Notes: generated by a model not told the origin, from the letters alone. 64,000 nt of DNA from Streptomyces fuscichromogenes (GCF_014645815.1 NZ_BMML01000003.1:1-64000); one strand, 5' to 3'; positions 53,132 to 62,522 are shown, counted from the first letter of the stretch. Numbers and translations: made by a program.

Positions 53132-53973
53132 AACCACCGCTGCGTGATCACGAACAGCACCAGCACCGGGACGACGGAGATCACCGACCCGGCCATCACC
53201 ACCCGCTGGTCGTAGCCGAAGGACGAGCTCTGCAGCCGGGACAGGCCGAGCGTCAGCGTCATGTGGTTCTCCGAGCGCAGCACGATCAGCGGCCACAGGA
53301 AGTCGTCCCAGGCGCTGATGAAGGTGTTGACGACGACCACCATGATCGCGCCCCAGGCGGAGGGGAGGTAGAGGTGCCGGAAGCGCTGCCACTCGTTCGC
53401 GCCGTCCAGCATCGCCGAGTCCTCGATCTCGCGCGGGACGGCGAGGAACGCGCCGCGCATCAGCAGGACGTTGATGGCGCCGACGAACCCGGGCAGCCAC
53501 ACCCCCACCAGGTTGTCGACCAGGCCCAGGTCGCGGATGCTCAGGAACAGCGACACCATGATCGACTCGAAGGGGAACATCATCGAGGCGACCAGGACCA
53601 CCCAGACCGCCTTGCGGCCCTTCCAGCCGGGTTTGGAGAGCATGTAGCCGGCGGTGGTGGAGAACACCAGCTGGCTGGCGACGGAGAGGACCACCACGAG
53701 GAGGCTGTTCCTGATGTACGTGGCCACCGGCACCTGCTCGAACACCTCCCGGTAGGCGCGCAGCGTCGGGTGGTGCGGAAGCAGGCTCGCGTTCCGGCCG
53801 AAGACGTCCTCGCCCGTGCCCTTCAGGGAGGCCAGGAACTGCCAGAGCAGGGGACCCACGGTGAGGCCGAGGACGAGCAGCAACAGCAGGTAGCGGACGA
53901 CGAGTTCACGGGGGCGGCCGTACTCCCGCCAGCGGGGCAGCAGGCGCCGGGGCTTCTCGACGGCGGTCGTCAT
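53095..53973 (-). CDS. carbohydrate ABC transporter permease, MalG type
   Basis: 292 aa. Six hydrophobic segments starting with YLLLLLVLGLTVGPLLWQFLASLKG. The periplasmic TLRAYREVFEQVPVATYIRNSLLVVVLSVASQLVFSTTAGYMLSK and the EAA motif MRGAFLAVPREIEDSAMLDGANEWQRFRHLYLPSAWG are typical of CUT1 MalG proteins. It forms the channel with the MalF-type partner, whose stop it overlaps (ATGA). No ATPase gene is present here, so it probably uses a shared MsiK-type ATPase encoded elsewhere, as CUT1 importers of Streptomyces do. Confidence 0.9.
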   Translation of the reverse strand: MTTAVEKPRRLLPRWREYGRPRELVVRYLLLLLVLGLTVGPLLWQFLASLKGTGEDVFGRNASLLPHHPTLRAYREVFEQVPVATYIRNSLLVVVLSVASQLVFSTTAGYMLSKPGWKGRKAVWVVLVASMMFPFESIMVSLFLSIRDLGLVDNLVGVWLPGFVGAINVLLMRGAFLAVPREIEDSAMLDGANEWQRFRHLYLPSAWGAIMVVVVNTFISAWDDFLWPLIVLRSENHMTLTLGLSRLQSSSFGYDQRVVMAGSVISVVPVLVLFVITQRWFYKGVSAGAVKL

Positions 53974-54977
53974 GCCTCGTCCTCCTTGGTGAGCCGCTGT
54001 GCCAGCAGGGTCAGACCGAGCGTCAGCACGAACAGGGCGACGCTGACCGCCGAGCCGTAGCCTGCGTTGCCGGTCAGCGGGTCCAGGCCGACGTCCCGGA
54101 TGTAGAACGGCAGGGTGCGGTCGGCACCGCCGGGTCCGCCGGTGGAGCTGCCCAGCATGTAGATCTCGGTGAAGACGCGCAGCGAGCCGATGCCGGTCAG
54201 GGTGCCGACCAGCATCATGGCCTGCCGTACGCCCGGGACGGTGATGTGCCAGAAGCGGCGGGCCGGTCCGGCGCCGTCCATCGCGGCGGCCTCGTGCAGC
54301 TCCCTGGGCACGTTCCCGAGGGCGGCCAGGTAGAAGACCATGTACCAGCCGAGGCCCTTCCACAGGGTCAGGCCCATCGCACAGAGCAGGATCAGCCAGG
54401 AGTCGGACAGGAACGGGATGGCCGACCTGATCAGGTGGGCCTTCTGGAGCCAGGTGTTGACCAGCCCGTCGTCGGCGAGCAGCCACTGCCAGCTCAGGCC
54501 CACTACCACGCTGGAGGCGAGCACCGGGGTGTAGAAGGCGGACCGGAAGAAGCCGATACCGGGGAGGTTCTTCTCCACCAGGACGGCCAGCAGCAGCGGG
54601 AGCAGCACCATCAGCGGGACGACGATCAGCGCGTACAGCACGCTGTTGCGGGTCGCCAGCCAGAAGTCCGAGTCGCCCAGCATCCGGGTGTAGTTGTCCA
54701 GGCCGACGAAGCCCGCGGCGCCGCCGAGCGGCTTGGCGTCGGTGAACGAGAGCAGCAGGGTGTTGAGGAAGGGGAACACCCCGAAGACGACGGCACAGCC
54801 GATCGCGGGCGCCGTCCACAGCCACGGCAGCCACCAACGGCGGTACATCGCGGCCCCGTTGGCGCCGGGTGCGGGGCCGGGCAGCAGCCGGCGCAGGCGA
54901 GCGGCGGCGGTGCCCGGAGCGGTGGCGGTCCGCTCCGCCCCGGGCACCGGCACCGGACGGGCGGTGTCGGTCGTCAC
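53970..54977 (-). CDS. carbohydrate ABC transporter permease, MalF type
   Basis: 335 aa from a GTG at 54977, three bases beyond the binding-protein stop. A Pro/Ala-rich cytoplasmic start is followed by RRWWLPWLWTAPAIGCAVVFGVFPFLNTLLLSFTDAKPLGGAAGFVGLDNYTRML, the standard MalF opening, and further helices with the EAA loop LAALGNVPRELHEAAAMDGAGPARRFWHITVPGV. It pairs with the MalG-type subunit to import an oligosaccharide. It is the middle gene of a three-gene importer operon. Confidence 0.9.
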   Translation of the reverse strand: MTTDTARPVPVPGAERTATAPGTAAARLRRLLPGPAPGANGAAMYRRWWLPWLWTAPAIGCAVVFGVFPFLNTLLLSFTDAKPLGGAAGFVGLDNYTRMLGDSDFWLATRNSVLYALIVVPLMVLLPLLLAVLVEKNLPGIGFFRSAFYTPVLASSVVVGLSWQWLLADDGLVNTWLQKAHLIRSAIPFLSDSWLILLCAMGLTLWKGLGWYMVFYLAALGNVPRELHEAAAMDGAGPARRFWHITVPGVRQAMMLVGTLTGIGSLRVFTEIYMLGSSTGGPGGADRTLPFYIRDVGLDPLTGNAGYGSAVSVALFVLTLGLTLLAQRLTKEDEA

Positions 54978-54979
54978 GC

Positions 54980-56350
54980 TCAACCCGCCTGCTTCAGCAG
55001 CTCGTTCGCCTTGGCCTGGGCGTCCTTGACCGCCTGCGCGGCGCTCTTCTTGCCCTGCATGGCCAGCTGCACCTGGGCCACGATCGCGTTCTGTACCGCC
55101 GGGGAGAGGTTGGTCTGGTAGGCGGTGGCCGTCTTGAGCTGTTCGGCGACCAGCTTGCGGGCCTCGGAGAAGGGGTCGTTCCCGGACACCTGCTGGAAGA
55201 ACGGGTCGTCGAGGGAGGCCGTGGTCGTCGGGAAGATGACGACGTCCGGGTCCTTGCACCAGGCCGTCTGGTTCTCCGCGTTGGTGAGGAACTCGGCGAA
55301 CGCGAGCGCCACGGGGGCGTGTTTGCTGGTCGCGGCGACGGATATGTACTGCGGGGCACCGGTGGTGTGGCCCAGTGCGTCGAAGGGCTGCTGCCCGACG
55401 CCCGTCCTCGCGTACACCGACGGGCTGTTCTGCTTCACGAAGCGCACGAAGCTCGGGTTCGTCGATCCGTACGCCACCTTGCCCTGGCTGTACAGCGTGG
55501 ACGGGTCGTTGCTGGAGGACAGCGAGTCCTTCGGCATCGCGCCCTCCTTGTACAGCTTCGCCATCCAGGCGACCCACTGCGCAGTCCTCGGATCATTCGC
55601 GAAGACCGCGGACTTCCCGTCGTCGGAGAGCGTCTTGATGTTCATCTGGTCCCAGTCGGCCGGGATCCGCCACACCGGGTTGGCCATCGTGGCGAAGTAG
55701 GCGCCCTTGGCCGCCTTGGCGACCTTCTCGTAGTCGGCGAACAGACCGAAGACACTGCTCGGCGCCTTCGACGTGTCGACGCCGGCCTTCCGGAGCAGGT
55801 CCGTGTTGTAGGTCAGCACGATGCCGCCGGTGTACCAGGGGAGCACGGTGTGGACGGTCGCTCCCGAGGAGTCCGTCATGGTGCTGGACTTCCAGAACGC
55901 GGGCACGAACGGCTTCGCCGCGTCCGGGTCCTTGACGCCCAGGTTCAGCAGGTACCCCGCCTTCGTGAGGGCCGTCGCCGTCTCGGAGTTGAGGTTGATG
56001 ACGTCCGGCAGGGTGCAGGCCTGGGCGTCCGCGACCGTACGGGTGGTGAACGTGTTGTCGCCGGGGTCGTCGATCCACTTGACCGTGGCACCGGGGTGGG
56101 CCTTCTCGAAGTCCTTGATCACTCCGTTGAAGAACGCCCCGAAGTCTTTCTTGAGGTTCGTGGTCTGGAAGGTGATCTGGCCCTTCACGTCCCCGGTGAG
56201 TTTCCCGGAGCCGACGTTTCCCTGGTCCACCTTGCAGCCGCCGGCCGTCGCGCCTTTGCCGCCCGACCCGCCCGACAGCCCGCAGCCCGCGGCGGTCAGG
56301 GCGAGGACGAGGACGCCCGCCATGGATCCGGTCAGTCTCTTCGCACGCAT
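54980..56350 (-). CDS. sugar-binding lipoprotein (SBP family 1)
   Basis: 456 aa. Lipoprotein signal: KRLTGSMAGVLVLALTAAGC with lipobox Cys at residue 23. The SBP_bac_1 fold has GQITFQTTNLKKDFGAFFNGVIKDFEKAHPGATVKWIDDPG, DAQACTLPDVINLNSETATALTKAGYLLNLG, WYTGGIVLTYNTDLLRKAGVDTSKAPSSVFGLFADYEKVAKA and SKHAPVALAFAEFLTNAENQTAWC. It captures an oligosaccharide for the CUT1 permeases downstream. Its promoter region contains the shared RpiR-type operator 29 bases before the ATG. A mannose- or GlcNAc-containing ligand is inferred from the neighbours. Confidence 0.9.
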   Translation of the reverse strand: MRAKRLTGSMAGVLVLALTAAGCGLSGGSGGKGATAGGCKVDQGNVGSGKLTGDVKGQITFQTTNLKKDFGAFFNGVIKDFEKAHPGATVKWIDDPGDNTFTTRTVADAQACTLPDVINLNSETATALTKAGYLLNLGVKDPDAAKPFVPAFWKSSTMTDSSGATVHTVLPWYTGGIVLTYNTDLLRKAGVDTSKAPSSVFGLFADYEKVAKAAKGAYFATMANPVWRIPADWDQMNIKTLSDDGKSAVFANDPRTAQWVAWMAKLYKEGAMPKDSLSSSNDPSTLYSQGKVAYGSTNPSFVRFVKQNSPSVYARTGVGQQPFDALGHTTGAPQYISVAATSKHAPVALAFAEFLTNAENQTAWCKDPDVVIFPTTTASLDDPFFQQVSGNDPFSEARKLVAEQLKTATAYQTNLSPAVQNAIVAQVQLAMQGKKSAAQAVKDAQAKANELLKQAG

Positions 56351-56378
56351 GGTTGCCCTCCTGCGGCCGCTTCCGGAT

Positions 56379-56393
56379 GGTTCAAATCACCAA
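56379..56393 (-). promoter_or_regulatory. RpiR-regulon operator candidate, sugar importer promoter
   Basis: TGGTTCAAATCACCA, followed after ten bases by TGGTTGATGA (56403-56412). It lies 29 bases upstream of the binding-protein start. The motif is shared with the sites at 61427, 62508 and 49683. Confidence 0.55.
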
Positions 56394-56487
56394 CTTGCAG
56401 CCTGGTTGATGAAAAGGTGGACCAAAATTCATCGGAGGTCAATGGTTTCCGTGTTGCGTTTCGGTTCCGTGCGCCGACGCGGGGGGC

Positions 56488-57117
56488 TCAGTGCCGGTGT
56501 TCGTGGTCCGGATGCGCCGGGTCGCCGGGGTGCTCGTGCCCGGCCGTGTACTCGACGCCGGCCCGGGCCCGGTCCAGCCAGTCGAAGAAGGCCTGGCGTC
56601 CCCGCGCCCGCCGCAACTCCCTTGCCACGTCGTCCCGTACGCGCTCGAACGGCTGGAAGTCCCCGGCCGCCGCCGTCGTGAAGGCGTCGACGCCCCGCCG
56701 TAGCGCGTCCTTGGTGAGGAAGCGGTCCCGGTTGCGGACGTAGTAGTCCCGCACCGCCTCCTCCGGCACCCGCTGTTCGGCCTCCAGGGCGGCCAACAGG
56801 GCGCGGGCGGCGGGGGAGTGGGCGAGCGCCACCGCGACGATGCTGCCCAGGTCGGCGACATCGGTCCCGGACACGGCCAGGACGCGCTCGGGGGAGACCT
56901 CCCGGGGCGGTGCGAGGCCGCGCTCCACGCAGGCCCGCCGGGCGAGTTCGTCGGTGACGACGACCTGCGTCGCCCACCGCCTGCGCTGCCGCTCGGCCCG
57001 CGCGAGCGCCTCCTGGCGCGGTCTCTCGCGGTCCCGGGCCGGAACGGCCGCCAGCAGCGCGTCCACCCGCTCCGCCGGCACGGACGTCCCGTCCACCACC
57101 GCCGCCTGCTCGCTCAC
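56488..57117 (-). CDS. SurA_N-like helical protein with His-rich tail
   Basis: 209 aa from a GTG overlapping the mannosidase stop (GTGA). VDGTSVPAERVDALLAAVPARDRERPRQEALARAERQRRRWATQVVVTDELARRACVERG resembles the N-terminal helices of SurA/parvulin-type chaperones. VRDYYVRNRDRFLTKDALRRG and FERVRDDVARELRRARGRQAFFDWLDRARA resemble the flanks of a PpiC module, but the isomerase core itself is missing. The tail GHEHPGDPAHPDHEHRH is His-rich and may bind metal. No signal peptide. Coupling to GH38, a metal-dependent enzyme, suggests it helps fold or metallate the mannosidase; that is inference. Confidence 0.65.
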   Translation of the reverse strand: MSEQAAVVDGTSVPAERVDALLAAVPARDRERPRQEALARAERQRRRWATQVVVTDELARRACVERGLAPPREVSPERVLAVSGTDVADLGSIVAVALAHSPAARALLAALEAEQRVPEEAVRDYYVRNRDRFLTKDALRRGVDAFTTAAAGDFQPFERVRDDVARELRRARGRQAFFDWLDRARAGVEYTAGHEHPGDPAHPDHEHRH

Positions 57118-60100
57118 GGTGTCACCTCCAGTACGACCGCCTCGGTATAGGCCACACACCCGTGCCAGGCGACCTTCGCCATCAGCCAGTACGCCCCGGA
57201 CTCCACCGCCGTGGCGTCCACCTCGATCCCGCACTCCAGCGACTCCCCGCCGGCCACCGTGAACCCCTGGCAGCCCGGGGCCACGCCGGCCCAGGTCCCC
57301 CACGAGGACACCGCCCACAGGGTGCCGTGGACCGGCCCACGGGTCGGGTTGCGCAGCACGACCGGGACCGTCATCCGCTCACCCCGGCGCACGGCGATCC
57401 GTTCGACTCCGAGGCGGGCCAGCAGAGTCGGCCCGGTCCGCCCGTCCGGCTCGCCCTCCGGCACGGCCCCCGGCACATCGACGGCGACCACGTCCTCGTA
57501 CGCCTGCCCGTCCCGGACCAGTCGTGCCGCCAGCCAGTACCGGCCGGGTGGGGTGTCCGGCGGCGGGGTGAGCGTGACCTCGGTGAGGGTGAAGCCGCCG
57601 GGGCCCAACGCATAGGGGAGGGAGGCGGGTTCGGCCGTCCAGCCGGGCGGGTGCCGGAGGCCGACCGTGCCCGCTGCCGGGGCGTCCGTGAGCTCCGAGG
57701 AGATCCGCAGGGTCGCGGTGACGGGTCCCGAGGCGGTGAGCACGGACGGCGAGAGGTGGACGGCGACCGGGAGGTTGCCGCGCGGCGCGGGCCCGGAGTT
57801 GTGCAGCCAGTAGCGGGTGGCGACCGGCTGGGCGGGTTCGTGCGCGGCGACCCCGGGACCCGGCGCGGACGGCGCGTTCCCGGGAGCCGCCCGTACCGTG
57901 GCCACCTCGAAGCCGCCGAGGTCGAGGCCGAGTGCACCGCGGTCGGGGACGAGCGGCTCTCCTGGCGTCTCCAGGACGTCCGTCCGAGTGCCCGCCGTCC
58001 AGGGCAGGGGCCCGGTGATCCGGGCCCGCACCGGTCGCCCGTCCACCTCGTGCAGCCGTACGACGACCCCGTCCGCCGGATCCGCGGCCGCCGCGCTGCC
58101 GCGCGCGAGGGGCGCACCGCTCGGCTTCAACGCGTCCAGCAGCACCCGGCCCTCGGGTTCGAGGGCGAGGAGGGTCGCGGTGCGCGGCAGGCTGCCCGGT
58201 GCCTCGGCGGGCCGCCGGATCCGGGCCGTCAGCGGGTGGTTGAAGGCATGCCCCGCCCGCGGCAGCCCCAACTCCCGCCAGTCGCCCGTACCCGCGACCA
58301 CGGCGTAGTCGAACGTGTGCGACCAGCGCTGGAGCTGGAACCCGGATCCGTCGGGCGCGGTGCGGCGGGGCGGATCGACCCAGATGCCGGAGGGCCAGCC
58401 GGTGCAGGACCGCATCAGGGACATGTACAGGTCACCGGAGGGGGTCACCACACAGCCGGGCGTGCCCCGGTTGAGGACGGCGAAGCTGCGCCCGTCCCAG
58501 GCGTCGCCGGGCGGCAGCGCCTCACCGCGCCCCGCCGCCGTGGCCCGGACGACCGCGTCGTCCAGGTCGGCGATCAGCGCGTCGACCGCCTTCGCGTCGT
58601 CCTCGGCGCCGGCCACGACCAGCAGGGGCAGCTGCTCCAGTTCGCGAAGATCGGCGCCCGGTACCCACTCCTCGCGCAGTGAGGCGCGCGGGGCCACCCA
58701 GACGGCCGCGAGGCCGCCCCCGGCCAGCTGCCGGTCCACCTCCCGAGCGGCCGCCGGATCCCAGCCGAGGGCCTCGGCGACCACCGGGTTGCGATCCGGG
58801 CCGCCCACGGCGATCCGGATGTCGGGCAGGTTGGAGTCCACCTCCAGGTCGCCGTAGCGCGGACCGTCCGCGACCGTCGACGTGGCCGTGACACCGGCCC
58901 GCACCAGGGCCGCCGCGAGCGGGGTGCCCAGCTCGCCGGCGGTGTCCCAGTCGGCGTAGACGAGTTCGGCGACCCCGACCGCCCGGTGCCCGAGCAGCCG
59001 GCCGGTGTCGTCGTGCACGGCGATCCGGGCCGTCGAGCCCAGCCCGAACCAGGTGTTGGCCGGATTGTCGAGCGTCCACGGGAACCGTTCGCTGTCCACC
59101 TCCACGAACCCGAAGCCACGCCCGATCACCGCGTCCGCGACCTCGTGCACCGGCAGCCCGCCCTGCACGTCCGAGGGCCAGCGCACCCGGATCAGCCGGT
59201 CGGCGCCGTCGTACCCGTCGATGCTCGTCGTCACGTCGAGCCGGTCGACCCCCGTCCACAGGGTCAGCCGCTGGGTGTACCGGAAGAGCCCGAGGTCACC
59301 GCGGACGGTGATCCGCGACCCGGCGGGGGAGTGCTCGACCGCGACGTCCGCGGTGACGTCCCGGCTCCGGGCGGCGGTCGTGCCGGTCGGGGTGAGATGC
59401 CAGGGCCCTTCGCCGAACCGCGGATGCCGGGGGTACTCCTCCTGTACGACCAGTTCGTTGCCGAGGTCACCGGGGCGCAGCAACTCCCGTCCGTCCTCGG
59501 TGAGCCGGCGCAGCCCGCAGACCCCGCCGCCGCGCACCGGGTCGACGGTGACCTCGTAGAAGTCGTTGCGGATGGCGAACCCTTCGCCGGGTGCCCACCC
59601 GGGTACCGAACCGTCCGCCAACGAAAGGGTCTTGAGACCCAGTCCCGGGACGTCCGGTACGACGACCCGGAGCCGGCCGTCCTCCCGGACGGCCGGCAGC
59701 GGCAGGCCGGTGAGGTCCAGCGGCACCAGGCCGCCCGGGTCGTCGACCGTGAGCACGTCCCGGCGTCGCCGGCCGGCCGCGTTGAAGACGACCAGGTCCG
59801 GGGCGCCACCGGGCAGCGGGACGACCGCGCGGGCCAGCGCGTCGGTGGCGTCGGCGTGCACCGTCTCGGCCAGGTCGTACAACTCCCGCCAGCCGGTGAG
59901 GAGATCGATGTACACCTGGTCCGACTCCGAGCCGGTGATGGCATCGTGATGGGCGCCGTAGAGCAACTGCCGCCAGGCCTTGTCGAGCGCCGCCTCCGGG
60001 TAGGGGTGCCCGGTGACGAGGGAGGCGAGGGTCGCCCAGGCCTCGGCGTCGGTCAGCAGGGTCTCGCCGTACCGCTGGGCCTGCTTGGTGTCGACGTAGG

Positions 60101-61379
60101 AGACGTCCTTGCCGGTGTAGACCGGGTTCATGTCCCGGGTCTGCGGCGAGGCGGTACGGCCCTCGGCGGCCAACTCGGCGCGCACGGCGGCGAAGAAGTC
60201 GCGGGGGACGGCGCTGACGAAGCGCGGCCAGACGTACCGCTCGTTCCAGTCGCGGTGGATGGCCGTCACCCAGCGGCAGGGCGGAGCGTAGTCCCCGCCG
60301 ACCGGCAGCAGCACGTTCCTGGTGAGCGCGACCTTCTTCAGCCCCTGGAACAGCTTGAGCGCGGCCGCCTCCGCCTCCGGCAGGGTGGGTGCGTTGTCGA
60401 TCGCCCAGCCGGCGCCGTAGTGGTTGACCATGTAGGCGGTGAGCAGTCCGCGCCCCGAGGGCGCGATCCAGCTGAACTCGGCCGGGAACTGCATCCGCCC
60501 GGGATCGCGCGGCTCCTCGCCGAAGACGGAGAGCGTCGGCCCCCACTGGTGGAACGGCCCGCGGGCCCAGGAACTGGAGGTGATCCCGGCGTCCGCCATC
60601 AGCCCGGGGAACTGCGGATCGTGCCCGAACGCGTCCAGCTGCCAGGCGGTTTCGGGCGCCGCGCCCATGATCCGGCGCTGGAAGCCGTCCCCGTACAGGG
60701 CGTTGCGCACGGTGGCCTCGGCGCCGGTGAGGTTGGTGTTGGGCTCGTTGTAGGTACCGCCCATGATCTCTACGCGTCCGGAGCGGATCAGCTGGCGCAG
60801 GAACGCCCGCTCCTCGGGGAAGGCGTCCCAGTAGGGCTTGAGGTAGTCGACCTCCGCGAGCACGAAGGTGTACGCGGGGTCGCGGCGGGCCAGGTCGCAG
60901 TGGGCGCGTACCAGGCTCATCCCGGACTGGCCGCGCGAGTCGAAGGTACGGGCGGGCAGACCGCTGCCTTCCGGGTCGTCGGCGACGTCCCAGGTCTCGG
61001 TGTAGGCGGCCTGGGTGTTCCACCAGACGGGGTCGTAGTGGAAGTGGCTGACCATGAACATGGTCCAGCCGGGCTCGGCGGCCGTGAACTCGGCGGCGTG
61101 ACGCAGGAGCCGGCCCGCGCCCGCGTCCTCGACGGTCACCGTGACCGTGCGGCGGTCGCCGGGCGCGAGCCGCTCGGCGGACACGGGGACCTCGGCGCGT
61201 ACGGTCCCGTCCGCGTCGGCGACCGCCCGGTTCTCGCCGACGCTGCGGACCCCCGGCCCCTCGACGCCCAGCAGTACCGGACGGCCCGGGATGTGCTCCA
61301 CGTGGACCGTGATCACTTGCAGCGGTCGCTCGGGAGTGCCGGTGAAGAGCTCGGTCGACTCGACAGAGGTCACACGCAT
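57114..61379 (-). CDS. GH38 alpha-mannosidase
   Basis: 1421 aa, longer than the usual 1000. GH38 core from about residue 105: MFMVSHFHYDPVWWNTQAAYTETW (Zn-binding His/Asp), GGTYNEPNTNLTGAEATVRNALYG, nucleophile D249 in AWQLDAFGHDPQFPGL, then LLYGAHHDAITGSESDQVYIDLL (second Zn-binding region). A beta-sandwich domain follows, and two NPCBM/NEW3-like sandwich domains lie at the C-terminus (about 1180-1421, e.g. VATRYWLHNSGPAPRGNLPVAVHLSPSVLTASGPV). No signal peptide, so it trims imported alpha-mannosides. It is preceded by the shared operator and coupled to the SurA-like gene. Confidence 0.92.
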   Translation of the reverse strand: MRVTSVESTELFTGTPERPLQVITVHVEHIPGRPVLLGVEGPGVRSVGENRAVADADGTVRAEVPVSAERLAPGDRRTVTVTVEDAGAGRLLRHAAEFTAAEPGWTMFMVSHFHYDPVWWNTQAAYTETWDVADDPEGSGLPARTFDSRGQSGMSLVRAHCDLARRDPAYTFVLAEVDYLKPYWDAFPEERAFLRQLIRSGRVEIMGGTYNEPNTNLTGAEATVRNALYGDGFQRRIMGAAPETAWQLDAFGHDPQFPGLMADAGITSSSWARGPFHQWGPTLSVFGEEPRDPGRMQFPAEFSWIAPSGRGLLTAYMVNHYGAGWAIDNAPTLPEAEAAALKLFQGLKKVALTRNVLLPVGGDYAPPCRWVTAIHRDWNERYVWPRFVSAVPRDFFAAVRAELAAEGRTASPQTRDMNPVYTGKDVSYVDTKQAQRYGETLLTDAEAWATLASLVTGHPYPEAALDKAWRQLLYGAHHDAITGSESDQVYIDLLTGWRELYDLAETVHADATDALARAVVPLPGGAPDLVVFNAAGRRRRDVLTVDDPGGLVPLDLTGLPLPAVREDGRLRVVVPDVPGLGLKTLSLADGSVPGWAPGEGFAIRNDFYEVTVDPVRGGGVCGLRRLTEDGRELLRPGDLGNELVVQEEYPRHPRFGEGPWHLTPTGTTAARSRDVTADVAVEHSPAGSRITVRGDLGLFRYTQRLTLWTGVDRLDVTTSIDGYDGADRLIRVRWPSDVQGGLPVHEVADAVIGRGFGFVEVDSERFPWTLDNPANTWFGLGSTARIAVHDDTGRLLGHRAVGVAELVYADWDTAGELGTPLAAALVRAGVTATSTVADGPRYGDLEVDSNLPDIRIAVGGPDRNPVVAEALGWDPAAAREVDRQLAGGGLAAVWVAPRASLREEWVPGADLRELEQLPLLVVAGAEDDAKAVDALIADLDDAVVRATAAGRGEALPPGDAWDGRSFAVLNRGTPGCVVTPSGDLYMSLMRSCTGWPSGIWVDPPRRTAPDGSGFQLQRWSHTFDYAVVAGTGDWRELGLPRAGHAFNHPLTARIRRPAEAPGSLPRTATLLALEPEGRVLLDALKPSGAPLARGSAAAADPADGVVVRLHEVDGRPVRARITGPLPWTAGTRTDVLETPGEPLVPDRGALGLDLGGFEVATVRAAPGNAPSAPGPGVAAHEPAQPVATRYWLHNSGPAPRGNLPVAVHLSPSVLTASGPVTATLRISSELTDAPAAGTVGLRHPPGWTAEPASLPYALGPGGFTLTEVTLTPPPDTPPGRYWLAARLVRDGQAYEDVVAVDVPGAVPEGEPDGRTGPTLLARLGVERIAVRRGERMTVPVVLRNPTRGPVHGTLWAVSSWGTWAGVAPGCQGFTVAGGESLECGIEVDATAVESGAYWLMAKVAWHGCVAYTEAVVLEVTP

Positions 61380-61426
61380 GGGGCTCCTACGAGTGCTCGG
61401 CGGAGCCCCATCCTGGCATCGAGTGG

Positions 61427-61441
61427 TGGTTCAATCAACCA
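61427..61441 (-). promoter_or_regulatory. RpiR-regulon operator candidate, mannosidase promoter
   Basis: TGGTT-CAATC-AACCA: a perfect 5-bp dyad. A second partial copy (TGGTTCATCCATG) lies at 61459-61471. It is located 48 bases upstream of the GH38 start, immediately downstream of the RpiR gene. Confidence 0.6.
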
Positions 61442-61501
61442 TGCATGTTAGTCATTGATGGTTCATCCATGCAGGAGGTGCCATGCGGGGACGGCGTCGG
61501 C

Positions 61502-62386
61502 TCACCGGGACCGGCGGGACTTCACCGTGTGCTGTCCGGCGATGTGGTCGGTCAACGCCAGTGAGGCGCTGGCCCGTTGGTAGGAGAGCTGGGCGACCCG
61601 GACGTACAGGCAGTCGATGAGGACCAGTACCGAGTGGCGGGCGCCGATGATGCCGGTGGGGAAGCTGGTCTCGGAGGTGGAGGAGATGAGCCGGATGTCG
61701 GCGGCGCGGGCGAGCGGGGACCGGGGGTCGGCGGTGAGGGCGATGGTGGTCGCGCCGCGCTCCTTGGCCGTCTCGAACGGCTCGGTCGTCTCGCGGGTCG
61801 CCCCGGAGTGGGAGATGCCGATCGCGACGTCGGCGGGGGTGAGCAGGGCGGCCGAGGTGGCGGCGGCGTGCACCTCGGTCCAGCCGCGCACCGTACAGCC
61901 GATCCGGAACAGCCGGGTCTCGGTCTCCTGTGCCACCGCGCCGCTGCCGCCCACGCCGTAGACGTCGATCCTGCGGGCCCGGGCCATGGCCTGCGCGGCC
62001 CGCTCGACCGCGTCCAGGTCGATCCGGTCCAGGGTCTGCTGGACGGCCCGCAGGTCCGCGGTGCCGACCACCTTCACGACCCGCTCCAGGCTGTCGTCAG
62101 GGGAGATGTCCGGGCCGATCTCGGCGGTGCCCCAGTCGGAGACCTCGCCGCGGCCCCGCTCCTGCGCGAGCGCGATCAGCAGGTGCTGGTAGGAGTCGAG
62201 GCCGATGGCCCGGCAGAACCGGGTCACGGTCGCCTGCGAGGTGCCGGTGCGGCGGCCCAGCTCCGCGGCCGAGCAGTGGGTGACGGCGGCCGGATCCTCC
62301 AGGATCAGTTCGCCGACCTTCCGCAGGGAGCCGGCCAGGCGCGGCAGCTCGGTCCGGATGAGTGTGGTGACGTCGGTCGAGGGCAT
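61502..62386 (-). CDS. MurR/RpiR-family transcriptional regulator
   Basis: 294 aa. An N-terminal RpiR helix-turn-helix (about residues 1-77: LPRLAGSLRKVGELILEDPAAVTHCSAAELGRRTGTSQATVTRFCRAIGLDSYQHLLIALAQE) is joined to a SIS sugar-phosphate domain (about 125-265: RARRIDVYGVGGSGAVAQETETRLFRIG, VAIGISHSGATRETTEPFETAKERGATTIALTADPRSPLARAADI). It should sense a phosphorylated sugar and control the surrounding glycan genes, most of which carry a common palindromic motif. It lies upstream of GH38 on the same strand and is divergent from the SIS-domain gene. Confidence 0.9.
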   Translation of the reverse strand: MPSTDVTTLIRTELPRLAGSLRKVGELILEDPAAVTHCSAAELGRRTGTSQATVTRFCRAIGLDSYQHLLIALAQERGRGEVSDWGTAEIGPDISPDDSLERVVKVVGTADLRAVQQTLDRIDLDAVERAAQAMARARRIDVYGVGGSGAVAQETETRLFRIGCTVRGWTEVHAAATSAALLTPADVAIGISHSGATRETTEPFETAKERGATTIALTADPRSPLARAADIRLISSTSETSFPTGIIGARHSVLVLIDCLYVRVAQLSYQRASASLALTDHIAGQHTVKSRRSR

Positions 62387-62507
62387 GAGGAGAAGGTATC
62401 AGCCACCCTTTGAGCGGTCTGGTGAATACCAGGACCGAAAGGACGCGGCATTGCACTGCGTACGGCGCGCATGATTTATTGATTCATCGAAAGCGGTGTA
62501 GTTGGGG

Positions 62508-62522
62508 TGGTTCAATCCATCC
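62508..62522 (+). promoter_or_regulatory. RpiR-regulon operator candidate, SIS gene promoter
   Basis: TGGTTCAATCCATCC, matching the left half of the site at 61427 exactly. It lies 30 bases before the GTG of the SIS-domain gene, in the divergent promoter with the RpiR gene. Confidence 0.5.
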
